NCBI RefSeq assembly: GCF_004798935.1
Contig: NZ_RAHT01000001.1
Location: 124,001 to 188,000, forward strand
Direction of reading: 5' to 3'
DNA from: Ningiella ruwaisensis
GTDB taxonomy: Bacteria; Pseudomonadota; Gammaproteobacteria; Enterobacterales; Alteromonadaceae
DNA: 64,000 nucleotides
Made by a program: the position numbers and the translations under genes. Each line of letters opens with the position of its first letter. Position 1 is the first letter of the stretch. Shown here one piece after another: positions 1 through 7,529 of the stretch. Below the pieces are notes generated by a model that was given only the letters and a program-made list of their open reading frames with translations, ran no database searches and had not been told where the DNA came from.

Positions 1-1647
1 AGAGTCGAGCGACTTTGTAAGCCATACCTTCGCTTCACAACCTGAAACTTCATTTTCTGTGCGTCGCGCCCCTTCCGGTAATTCATTCAAGTTTTTGCTA
101 AAGAGAAGCAAAAGCCGATGTTTTGATGCCCAGTCTTTTGCCTCTAGAAAGGCTTGCTCCCAATCCAAATGAAATTCATTTTGTGCAATGTCTTTGCTAT
201 GACTGTTTTTGCCATGCCTTGCTTTGCCTTGCTCAGTAAGCGAGACATCAGCACCCTTTTCAGGGATGGCTAAGACCTTATTAAGTGCCGTGATAAAGGT
301 GTCGATATCTTCCATCGAATTATAACAGGCGAGCGATACCCTTAAACAAGCATCAATACCCATTGACGCAAGCAAAGGCATGGCGCAATGCTGTCCAAAA
401 CGCAGTGCTATATTGTGCTCATATAAAGCGCTTGCCAGGCTGTAATTATCCTGAATGAGACATTTCGTTTCTGCCTGCAATGATTGCTGTGATGATTGCT
501 GTGATGAATGTTCAGGAAGCAAAATAAAACTCACAAGTCCAATTTCAGGTTCGCCTAATATTTTAATGCGTTTAAAAGACTTCAGTTTGCGTTTTAAATA
601 AGCAAAAAGGGATTTTTCATGTTCGCGAATGGCTTGCATGTTTTCCTGCAAGTATTGGCAGCTTTCAGCAAACGCAAGGACTCCGGCAACATTCTGCGTG
701 CCTGCTTCAAACTTAAGAGGTGCAGGCGCAGCGTGAAAATCTTTAAAGGAGACTTGTTTGACCATTTCCCCCCCTAGCTTGCTCGGATTTAGAGAAGCCA
801 GCAGTTCAGAGCGCCCATAAAAAGCACCTACTCCATTTGGTCCATACATTTTGTGTGCACTAAACACATAAAAATCACAATTTAAGGCTTTTACATCGAC
901 CGGCATATGCGTAAGCGCTTGTGTGCCATCAATGACGCTTAATGCGCCTACCGCCTTTGCCTGTTGGCATATTCGCTCTATTGGATAAATCAAACCGAGT
1001 ACGTTTGAGACATGCGCAATGGCGACTATCGCAGTATCCTTATTAATTTGTGATAGCCACCTGTTTAAGGTGTCTTTGGTAAATAATGAAGTTTGTTGAC
1101 AGTCAGTGCCTTCTGTTTCAAGCCTCAAAACCTCAATTTCCATATTCAATCGCTTTGCCAGCGCTTGCCAAGGCAAAATATTTGCATGATGCTCACTTTC
1201 ACAAATGAGAATTTTACGCGGGGCAGACTCATTCGATTTATTTTGTTTGGCGATATGCTCAGGGCCTTTTAATAAATGCAAAAAAGCTTGGTCAATGCCT
1301 TGAGCAATAAGATTGATACTTTCTGTTGCGCCACTTGTTAGCACGAGTTCATTTGGATTTGCGTTTATTAGCCCGGCGATAGACGCCCGTGCAGTCTCAA
1401 ATTTTCCGGTGGCTTGATTTGCCAAGGGGTATGCACTTCGATGAACACTGGCATTTTCATGCGCCTGAAAGTTCTGCTGCAGGGCTATGCTGCTTCTTAA
1501 TTTTTGCGAAGTCGCCGCGCTATCAAGGTAGATACATGCTGTATTTTGGCTGCTTTGGTCATTGAAGGAATCATGCCCGCCCATGGGAGGATCAATAAAA
1601 GTGTGGAGATCAAAAAAAGGAAAATCCTGTCTAAATGGTGATGTCAT
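1..1647 (-). CDS. csdA: Cysteine desulfurase fused to a SufE/CsdE-type sulfur acceptor domain (3' end cut by the window)
   Basis: The N-terminal ~465 residues form a class V PLP aminotransferase of the SufS/CsdA type, which removes sulfur from cysteine as an enzyme persulfide for Fe-S or tRNA sulfur transfer. The PLP lysine is visible in FSAHKMYGPNGVG (Lys266) and the active-site cysteine in RFGQHCAMP (Cys421). After a polar linker (about residues 470-490) the same frame continues without a stop into a SufE/CsdE-like segment, with LNELPEGARR followed by VSGCEAKVWL; the SufE catalytic cysteine would be Cys537. CsdA and CsdE are separate proteins in E. coli, so this is a donor-acceptor fusion. 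The ATG at 1647 opens a conserved-looking N-terminus. The frame was read directly across the linker; the C-terminus lies beyond base 1. Confidence 0.88.
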   Translation of the reverse strand, partial: MTSPFRQDFPFFDLHTFIDPPMGGHDSFNDQSSQNTACIYLDSAATSQKLRSSIALQQNFQAHENASVHRSAYPLANQATGKFETARASIAGLINANPNELVLTSGATESINLIAQGIDQAFLHLLKGPEHIAKQNKSNESAPRKILICESEHHANILPWQALAKRLNMEIEVLRLETEGTDCQQTSLFTKDTLNRWLSQINKDTAIVAIAHVSNVLGLIYPIERICQQAKAVGALSVIDGTQALTHMPVDVKALNCDFYVFSAHKMYGPNGVGAFYGRSELLASLNPSKLGGEMVKQVSFKDFHAAPAPLKFEAGTQNVAGVLAFAESCQYLQENMQAIREHEKSLFAYLKRKLKSFKRIKILGEPEIGLVSFILLPEHSSQQSSQQSLQAETKCLIQDNYSLASALYEHNIALRFGQHCAMPLLASMGIDACLRVSLACYNSMEDIDTFITALNKVLAIPEKGADVSLTEQGKARHGKNSHSKDIAQNEFHLDWEQAFLEAKDWASKHRLLLLFSKNLNELPEGARRTENEVSGCEAKVWLTKSLDS

Positions 1648-1997
1648 AAAAAACGCTCTATTTTGCAACGGCGATATTGTAGCATTTTGATAAATTCTGC
1701 GACTTAAAAAGTTGTTTTATCAAAAAAGAGCTCAGCGGCTTTATCCTTAATGAATTGAGTCAAACGCAGCTTTATTGAGCAGAGTGAACACTTTTTTACG
1801 CTTATCAAAACAAATAATTGCAATGCTGCCCCATTTATCAAACAATTTGTTAAACTCTTAGGCAATTATAAAGCTACAAATTGTGCAAAAATAAGATTCA
1901 GCTGTTCTTTTCACAGGTTCTACTCAGATTCTTGTGAACATGAATACGCTATTTAAACTTGCTTTCAATTTGACGAACGTTTTCAAGGGCCTTTGAT
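1648..1997. other. AT-rich intergenic region between divergent genes
   Basis: This 350-bp stretch separates the desulfurase fusion (minus) from the membrane protein at 1998 (plus) and should hold both promoters. No repeat, RNA gene or strong operator was recognised. A short frame of 18 codons (ATG at 1940, TGA at 1994-1996) ends one base before the TTG start of the next gene. It could be a coupled leader peptide, but it has no convincing ribosome binding site. Confidence 0.4.
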
Positions 1998-2642
1998 TTG
2001 ACCTTTCTGCAAGTAAGCAGCCTCATCGCTTTTATCGTAATTGTTGTATATGTCTGTTTAAAAACAGATTTCAAACAAGTACTTGAAGATAAACCCTTTC
2101 AACATAAACTTTTTGGCGCAATCACCTGTGTATTCGTGCTTTGGTTATTTAGAGTCAGTATTTACGATGGCTTGGTTATGCACTTTCTCTGGCTTACATC
2201 CTTGACGCTAGTTCTTGGATTTCGATGGGCAGTAATCGCAGCCACCATTGTATTAATAGCCAGTACAGCAATTGGTCAAGATCCAATTGCGATGTTTGGC
2301 GTTAATGGCTTATTAGGCGTACTTCTTCCAATATTTTTGACCTACGCGGTTTTCATGCTGACCTTTCATCGCGTACCCCGTAATGTTTTTGTGTATATAT
2401 TCCTGTGCGCCTTTTTTCCGGGCGCCCTCACGATGATTGTAAAAATGTTAAGTTTAAGTGCCTATTACTGGGTGGATGGATTTTTCACCTGGGATGTCAT
2501 TGAATATAACTACGCCCAAATGACCATCTTAATGCTTTTCCCAGAAGCGTTTTTCAACGGCATGACCATGACTTGCCTGATTGTTTATAAACCCGACCTG
2601 GTTTACACCTTTGAAGATAAGTTTTATATCGATGGGAAGTAA
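1998..2642 (+). CDS. Polytopic membrane protein, COG3235/CbiM-like (putative energy-coupling factor permease family)
   Basis: A 214-residue protein with about six hydrophobic segments and almost no soluble part, so an inner-membrane protein. The segment DGLVMHFLWLTSLTLVLG followed by further glycine-rich helices resembles the COG3235 family, distantly related to the CbiM-type S components that bring metal ions to ECF transporters. No ATPase or transmembrane partner gene is adjacent, so transport function is only inferred. The start is TTG at 1998, with AAGGG about 8 bases upstream; the nearest upstream ATG (1940) is out of frame. It stands alone, followed by a repeat element and then the arsenic operon. 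Confidence 0.6.
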   Translation: MTFLQVSSLIAFIVIVVYVCLKTDFKQVLEDKPFQHKLFGAITCVFVLWLFRVSIYDGLVMHFLWLTSLTLVLGFRWAVIAATIVLIASTAIGQDPIAMFGVNGLLGVLLPIFLTYAVFMLTFHRVPRNVFVYIFLCAFFPGALTMIVKMLSLSAYYWVDGFFTWDVIEYNYAQMTILMLFPEAFFNGMTMTCLIVYKPDLVYTFEDKFYIDGK

Positions 2643-2694
2643 ACCAACTTATCCAGGTTACATTTTTTGCTAAAGTTTTAAATTTGTTGTGTTT

Positions 2695-2803
2695 CATGGA
2701 GGTCGTGGCCTTCGCCACGATGACGATTCTTTGTAGTTAACGATGACGATTCTTCGTAGTTAACGATGACGATTCTTTGTCGTAACAATAACGATTCTCT
2801 GAG
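2695..2803 (+). repeat. Palindromic intergenic repeat with three and a half 23-bp tandem units
   Basis: A leader CATGGAGGT is followed by a hairpin (CGTGGC / CTTC loop / GCCACG, 2704-2719). Then come direct repeats of about 23 bp beginning GATGACGATTCTT at 2719, 2742 and 2765, plus a degenerate copy at 2787. The same order (GGAGGTC, hairpin, ATGACGA) recurs near 18.9 kb and 44.3 kb on the opposite strand, so this is one member of a dispersed family. Confidence 0.75.
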
Positions 2804-2917
2804 ATGCAAATAGTCAAAATAGCAAACAACAACATTTAAGCCCAAAAGAGCGATATCTGCCCATTCCCTTACAAACATGATTTCTCTTCTTAAATTTATA
2901 TTATCAACCAATGGACA

Positions 2918-2962
2918 TTGACATATGAAATTTCACATATATGATATTTCATATATATGAAA
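2918..2962 (+). promoter_or_regulatory. arsR promoter with overlapping ArsR-type operator
   Basis: A sigma70-like promoter reads TTGACA (2918-2923), a 16-bp spacer and TATGAT (2940-2945). Overlapping it is an inverted repeat ATATGAAAT (2923-2931) / ATTTCATAT (2946-2954), with further TATGAAA copies to 2962. ArsR/SmtB repressors bind such AT-rich dyads over promoters, so arsR-arsC-acr3 should be repressed by ArsR and released by arsenite. Sites are seen; the binding is inferred. Confidence 0.7.
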
Positions 2963-2976
2963 AATGAGATGCCAGT

Positions 2977-3309
2977 ATGAAACCACTCAGTTTGTTTAAA
3001 TGTTTATCTGACGATACTCGACTCAAATCAGTTCTCATCATAGATGAAGTAGGCGAAGTATGCGTATGCGACCTCATGCAGGCCCTCGAGCTCGAACAGC
3101 CTAAGGTATCACGACATTTAGCAGAGCTCAGAAAGTGCAATATTTTACTAGATGAGCGACGAGGAAAGTGGGTTTATTATCAGCTCCATCCTGAATTGGC
3201 AGACTGGGCAAAACAACTTATTTCACAAACACGAAAACATAATCTCGCTTACATTAAAGAGGCGCTGAGCAAGCTTAGTTTAGATAATGTATCGTCAGCA
3301 TGCGGCTAA
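2977..3309 (+). CDS. arsR: ArsR-family arsenite-responsive repressor
   Basis: A 110-residue winged-helix repressor of the ArsR/SmtB family. The metalloid-binding cysteine pair is visible as EVCVCDL (Cys29 and Cys31) at the start of the DNA-recognition region, followed by the typical helix QPKVSRHLAELRK and the wing sequence DERRGKWVYYQL. It heads an operon with arsC (68 bp downstream) and acr3, so it should repress the operon until arsenite or antimonite binds. The promoter and a dyad lie 15-60 bp upstream. The length is normal for the family, and the ATG at 2977 is the only sensible start. Confidence 0.93.
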   Translation: MKPLSLFKCLSDDTRLKSVLIIDEVGEVCVCDLMQALELEQPKVSRHLAELRKCNILLDERRGKWVYYQLHPELADWAKQLISQTRKHNLAYIKEALSKLSLDNVSSACG

Positions 3310-3377
3310 TCAAAGACTAGTCAAATATACACCTGCACTTGTTATGCCATTTTTAACACAACACCTAAGAGAACAAA

Positions 3378-3848
3378 ATGAAAGTATTATATGTGTGTAC
3401 CCATAATCGCTGTCGTAGCATTTTATCAGAAGCCATAACAAACCATCTAGCCGGTGACCGAATTATTGCAAAAAGCGCTGGCTCTCAGCCATCAGGAGAG
3501 GTGCATCCTCTCTCATTAAAATACTTGCAAGAAGCAGGCATTCCAACTCAAGAACTGCAAAGTCAATCATGGGAAGACTTCGACGACTTTGAACCCGACT
3601 TAGTGATCACCGTCTGTGATTCAGCTGCGGGTGAAGCGTGCCCTTTGTGGATGGGAAGCTCTTTAAAACTGCATTGGGGTTTAAGCGACCCGTCAAAAGT
3701 AGAGGGAGACGAGGACACCATAGCAAATAGCTTTAGAGCCTGTATAGCTCAAATTACCGAGCGTGTAAAAAACCTGCGAGAGTTGGCAGGGAAATCTCTC
3801 ACCCCAAGTGAGCTTAAAAGTGAATTAAACCGCTTGGGTGCAAAGTAG
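3378..3848 (+). CDS. arsC: Arsenate reductase, low-molecular-weight phosphatase (thioredoxin-coupled) type
   Basis: A 156-residue cytoplasmic enzyme that reduces arsenate to arsenite for export. The phosphatase-like P-loop is VCTHNRCRS with catalytic Cys7. A second cysteine pair occurs in VITVCDSAAGEACP (Cys80 and Cys88), matching the Cys triad of thioredoxin-coupled ArsC enzymes of the Staphylococcus type rather than the glutaredoxin-coupled E. coli type. It lies between arsR and acr3 on the same strand, so the product arsenite is handed to the efflux pump next door. The start ATG at 3378 follows AAGAGA at the right distance. Confidence 0.92.
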   Translation: MKVLYVCTHNRCRSILSEAITNHLAGDRIIAKSAGSQPSGEVHPLSLKYLQEAGIPTQELQSQSWEDFDDFEPDLVITVCDSAAGEACPLWMGSSLKLHWGLSDPSKVEGDEDTIANSFRACIAQITERVKNLRELAGKSLTPSELKSELNRLGAK

Positions 3849-3888
3849 ACACTTTCACATTTCTGTTAACACTATTTGGAGTCAATAA

Positions 3889-4905
3889 ATGGGCTTATTT
3901 GAACGCTATCTCTCAGTATGGGTGGGTATCGCAATTTTAATTGGTATTACCTTAGGCAGTGCAGTACCAGGCGTTTTTTCCAGTATCGCAGCTATAGAAT
4001 ATGCACACGTTAATCTTGTTATTGCTGTGCTGATTTGGTTAATGATTTATCCAATGATGGTACAAATTGATTTTGCAGCCATAAAAGATGTAGGTAAAAA
4101 GCCTAAAGGGCTTGCTCTGACCTTGGTCATTAACTGGCTTATCAAGCCTTTTACTATGGCATTACTTGGGTGGTTGTTTTTCAAAGTATTTTTTGCCGGA
4201 TGGGTCGACCCACAAACGGCAAATGAGTATATCGCCGGGATGATTTTATTGGGCGTTGCCCCCTGTACCGCGATGGTGTTTGTTTGGTCACAACTAACTA
4301 GAGGGGATGCAAATTACACCTTGGTTCAAGTCTCGATAAACGATGTCATTATGATATTCGCGTTTGCGCCTATTGCCGGTCTTTTATTGGGTGTGAGCGA
4401 TATTACCGTTCCCTGGGATACGCTATTACTGTCTGTGGTTTTGTACGTTTTAATTCCGCTTGTAGCAGGAGCGCTAACTCGAAAGGCACTGGAAAATAAA
4501 GGCGGGAACGCGCGTCTGAACCGTTTTTTGGCGGTATTAAAACCCTGGTCAATTCTTGGTTTACTTGCAACAGTTGTGCTTTTGTTTGGCTTTCAGTCTG
4601 AGACTATCATAAGCAAACCACAGGCCATTGTGCTCATTGCAATTCCGCTCCTTATTCAAACTTACGGAATTTTTGCCATTGCCTATTTTGCAGCAAAGCA
4701 AATGAAATTGCCGCACAATGTCGCCGCGCCTGCATGTATGATTGGTACATCAAACTTTTTTGAATTGGCGGTTGCAGTGGCAATTTCGTTGTTTGGTCTG
4801 CACTCGGGTGCGGCCTTGGCCACAGTAGTGGGCGTGTTGGTAGAAGTACCCGTTATGTTATCCTTAGTCTGGTTTGCTAACCGCACCCGTCATTGGTTTG
4901 CCTAA
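3889..4905 (+). CDS. arsB: Arsenite efflux permease, ACR3 family
   Basis: A 338-residue inner-membrane protein with about ten transmembrane helices, of the Acr3 class of arsenite/proton antiporters (bile acid:sodium symporter fold). The diagnostic motif [15 protein letters not shown] carries the conserved cysteine (Cys126), and the late helix [14 protein letters not shown] carries the conserved glutamate. It is the last gene of the ars operon, 40 bp after arsC, with GGAG before the ATG. Its stop codon overlaps the end of the convergent phosphoribosyltransferase gene by 4 bp. Here arsB denotes function; the family is Acr3, not the unrelated ArsB of E. coli. Confidence 0.92.
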   Translation: MGLFERYLSVWVGIAILIGITLGSAVPGVFSSIAAIEYAHVNLVIAVLIWLMIYPMMVQIDFAAIKDVGKKPKGLALTLVINWLIKPFTMALLGWLFFKVFFAGWVDPQTANEYIAGMILLGVAPCTAMVFVWSQLTRGDANYTLVQVSINDVIMIFAFAPIAGLLLGVSDITVPWDTLLLSVVLYVLIPLVAGALTRKALENKGGNARLNRFLAVLKPWSILGLLATVVLLFGFQSETIISKPQAIVLIAIPLLIQTYGIFAIAYFAAKQMKLPHNVAAPACMIGTSNFFELAVAVAISLFGLHSGAALATVVGVLVEVPVMLSLVWFANRTRHWFA

Positions 4906-5462
4906 TCAAGCAATACGTCAAAAATATCAGCTAACTCGGTTTTCCCTTGCCTGATCTCTTCTGGCGTAAGTCCGGAAAGTTCATGCGGGAATACCAACCA
5001 ATCGCTGCTCTCATGCACGTAGTAATCAGGAATGAGGGAAGTTTTATTATTACTTGGTTTATACCAGGGAGTGGCGATGCGAATATCTTTTGGCGTATTT
5101 AATCGCATAAGCGTATGCACCTGATTGATAAGCGCCTCTACACTTCTGCCAGAGTCAAACACGTCATCCACAATAAGTAATTTGTCGTTCGCATTGGCGT
5201 TTTCAATTAAATAATGCAGGCCATGCACTTTGATTTCTTTTGACTGCTGATTAATTCCATAGTACGAAGACGTTCTAACTGCAATATGATCAGTTGGCGC
5301 ATTTTTATATTCAAAGAATTCTTGCACCGCAATGCCAATGGGTGCACCGCCTCGCCAAATACCTACGATAAAGTCGGGACGAAAGCCATCTTTGTAAGCC
5401 TTCGCGGCTACTCTGAAGGAGTCTTGCAGTAAGTCTGCGGAACTTATATATAGTTTATTCAC
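4902..5462 (-). CDS. Phosphoribosyltransferase, hypoxanthine-type (COG2236-like)
   Basis: A 186-residue type I phosphoribosyltransferase. The PRPP-binding loop [13 protein letters not shown] and the upstream [12 protein letters not shown] segment are diagnostic of the fold, which transfers phosphoribose to a purine base. The exact base cannot be decided from sequence; hypoxanthine or xanthine/guanine salvage is the usual assignment for this family. It lies 61 bp downstream of the LolC/E-type permease on the same strand and is probably co-transcribed with it. Its end overlaps acr3 by 4 bp in a tail-to-tail arrangement. Confidence 0.82.
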   Translation of the reverse strand: MNKLYISSADLLQDSFRVAAKAYKDGFRPDFIVGIWRGGAPIGIAVQEFFEYKNAPTDHIAVRTSSYYGINQQSKEIKVHGLHYLIENANANDKLLIVDDVFDSGRSVEALINQVHTLMRLNTPKDIRIATPWYKPSNNKTSLIPDYYVHESSDWLVFPHELSGLTPEEIRQGKTELADIFDVLLD

Positions 5463-5523
5463 GTTATCTACTTAATCAGTCTTGTTAAAAATAAATGTCG
5501 TAACAGCCAGTAAAGTATACCCT

Positions 5524-6753
5524 TTATTCACTTCTCAGGCTATTTGCAGGCCGAATGCGAGACGCCTTCAAAGCAGGATAAATAGAAACAAGTGCACAAA
5601 GCGTGATTGTGCTAATACCTATAACTATTATTTGCTGCCACTGAATATCAACTGGCAGCCCTTGCCCGTTTTCTCCAAAGGCTAAACCGGTATCGAAAAG
5701 ACGCAGTGCGTTGTTTAGCTGCCAGGCACAGAGCAATCCAAGTAGAATCCCCCCAACACCGCCTTTCAGGCCATTAAAAACACCATTGAGTAAAAAAATC
5801 CGCATAATATCTTTTTGTAATAAGCCCTGAGTTTGCAAAATCGCAATATCGCTGCGCTTTTCGGCAACCACCATTACAAGCGCTGAAATGACGTTGAAAG
5901 CAGCCACGGCAATGACCAACATCAGCATAAGCGCCATCATATTTTTTTCCATTTTTACCGCATCAAAGAGTGGCCCCTGGCGCTCTCGCCATGTTCGATG
6001 CTTCAAATTTTGTTCGCTTAAATATTGCGAGACCGGGGCGAAGGCAAAGGCATCCTGCAGATAAAGACGATTATCAGCAATGTCGCTGGTTTTTTTGCGT
6101 AAAAGCGTTGCTGCATCGTCAATATGCATCAGTAACACTTTATCATCCATTTCCGAATTTACGGCAAATAAGCCACTTACCGTAACAAGGCGCTGACTTG
6201 GCACTCTTCCAAGAGGCGTATAAGAACTTGCTTCTGTACTAATTACGCGTAACCTTTGCCCGACTCTTACGTTTAATTGTCCAGCCAGTATTTGGCTGAT
6301 AATAACGTTGTAGCTTCCTTTTTCTAAAGAGAGATAAGACCCCTGCACCATATTTGCTGCGATAATGCTAAACGGCTGAGATAGCGCCGGTTCAACACCT
6401 TGCATTAGCAGCCCTTTGAGCTCACTGCGGGACTGAACTAATACTTCACGCTCCGAGTAAGGTACTTGTGCAATAACTTTTGAGGCGATATCGTCAGGAA
6501 AGCCAATGTTCAAATCAAATGAAGCTGTCGCTTTTTCTACGTCGGTTGAATGCTCAATGACAATGTGTGGCAAAATACCAAGAATACGCGCCTTTAGTTG
6601 CCCCTCAAGTCCATTCATTACTGACAACACTATGATTAACGATGCAATGCCCAAGGCAATACCAACCACTGAAAAGCGATTGATAAAGGCAACAAAGCTT
6701 CGATTAGCGGCCGACTGGGAATAGCGCCATGCGATGAAACGGGAAACGGACAT
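5524..6753 (-). CDS. LolC/LolE-family lipoprotein-releasing ABC permease
   Basis: A 409-residue inner-membrane protein with the LolC/E (FtsX-like) layout. The first transmembrane helix is near residue 25, followed by VLSVMNGLEGQLKARILGILPH, typical of LolC/LolE; a large periplasmic domain follows (about 50-260), then three C-terminal helices. LolCDE extracts mature lipoproteins from the inner membrane and passes them to LolA. In E. coli lolC, lolD and lolE lie together next to mfd. Here only one permease gene is present near mfd, in divergent orientation, and no lolD ATPase gene is in the window. Whether it acts as LolC, LolE or a homodimeric LolF-like protein cannot be told. Confidence 0.85.
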   Translation of the reverse strand: MSVSRFIAWRYSQSAANRSFVAFINRFSVVGIALGIASLIIVLSVMNGLEGQLKARILGILPHIVIEHSTDVEKATASFDLNIGFPDDIASKVIAQVPYSEREVLVQSRSELKGLLMQGVEPALSQPFSIIAANMVQGSYLSLEKGSYNVIISQILAGQLNVRVGQRLRVISTEASSYTPLGRVPSQRLVTVSGLFAVNSEMDDKVLLMHIDDAATLLRKKTSDIADNRLYLQDAFAFAPVSQYLSEQNLKHRTWRERQGPLFDAVKMEKNMMALMLMLVIAVAAFNVISALVMVVAEKRSDIAILQTQGLLQKDIMRIFLLNGVFNGLKGGVGGILLGLLCAWQLNNALRLFDTGLAFGENGQGLPVDIQWQQIIVIGISTITLCALVSIYPALKASRIRPANSLRSE

Positions 6754-6847
6754 AAATAATGCAAAACTCCTTGATTTGCGGTAAGTTTACTATCAAATGC
6801 AAGCATATGAACAGCTAAGTTAACGCTAAACTATAAGAAGACGCCAT

Positions 6848-7462
6848 ATGACAGCGGACAATTTATCCGAACAGCTTGAGCAATTTAACGCTTTTTATCT
6901 CATCAAGCATCCTGTAAAAGTAAATATCGAAGCAGCAACGGAAGCAGACGCTAAGCAGTCTTTGCAAGCGTTTGAGCAAGCCATGCCATACGCTTTTCGC
7001 ATCGCTTCTCAAATGGCAGAAGTAGAATCTCGCGCTTTGCGGCCTTTTCGCAGCATGGGCGAAAAGTTTGATGAACTTGTGGATTATCTTCAGCTTCAGG
7101 CGCAGAAAATGGATCTCATGATGTCCTATATTTTGCAGCAGCAAGATGATCCTGCGTGTCGATTTACGGCGACGAAATTTGGCGGTGGCGGTGTAGTGGT
7201 TATACAACCTTCTTCAGTCGCTCTTGGTGATTACGCCACAATCAAAGTATTTGTTGAGAGCGAAGCCGCGGCAGTCTATGCCATCGGTCAAGTTGTCGAT
7301 TGTCAAACGATCGAAGGCGGTGACGATGAATCTGAGGCTGCGTTTGAAGTCAGTTATGCCTTTGTGCTGATACGCGAAGATGACCAGGAACTGCTGGTTC
7401 GCGCAAGCTTGCATTTGCAAACCGCTCAACTGCGTAAAAAACAGGCAAAAAGCGACGACTAA
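6848..7462 (+). CDS. PilZ-like protein (atypical, long-helix type)
   Basis: A 204-residue soluble protein. Residues about 50-105 are a helical region (MDLMMSYILQQQDDP near its end). This is followed by a beta-rich segment FTATKFGGGGVVVIQPSSVALGDYATIKVFVES that resembles the core of PilZ domains, the small c-di-GMP receptors. The usual RxxxR motif is not evident, so nucleotide binding is doubtful and an atypical tPilZ-type fold is suspected. It lies 67 bp upstream of mfd on the same strand and opposite the Lol permease. AAGAAGA precedes the ATG at 6848. Confidence 0.6.
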   Translation: MTADNLSEQLEQFNAFYLIKHPVKVNIEAATEADAKQSLQAFEQAMPYAFRIASQMAEVESRALRPFRSMGEKFDELVDYLQLQAQKMDLMMSYILQQQDDPACRFTATKFGGGGVVVIQPSSVALGDYATIKVFVESEAAAVYAIGQVVDCQTIEGGDDESEAAFEVSYAFVLIREDDQELLVRASLHLQTAQLRKKQAKSDD

Positions 7463-7529
7463 ATTCAGTATCCCCGCATTTGCATGTACAATGCGCCCCA
7501 ATTATTTATCCAAGAGAATTGACTAATAC

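Noticed and set aside
2678-2911. A 77-codon minus-strand frame before arsR
   Set aside because: Its second half runs through the tandem repeat element and the hairpin, and the product resembles no known family. It was judged a chance frame, although a short hydrophobic start with a possible ribosome site is present.
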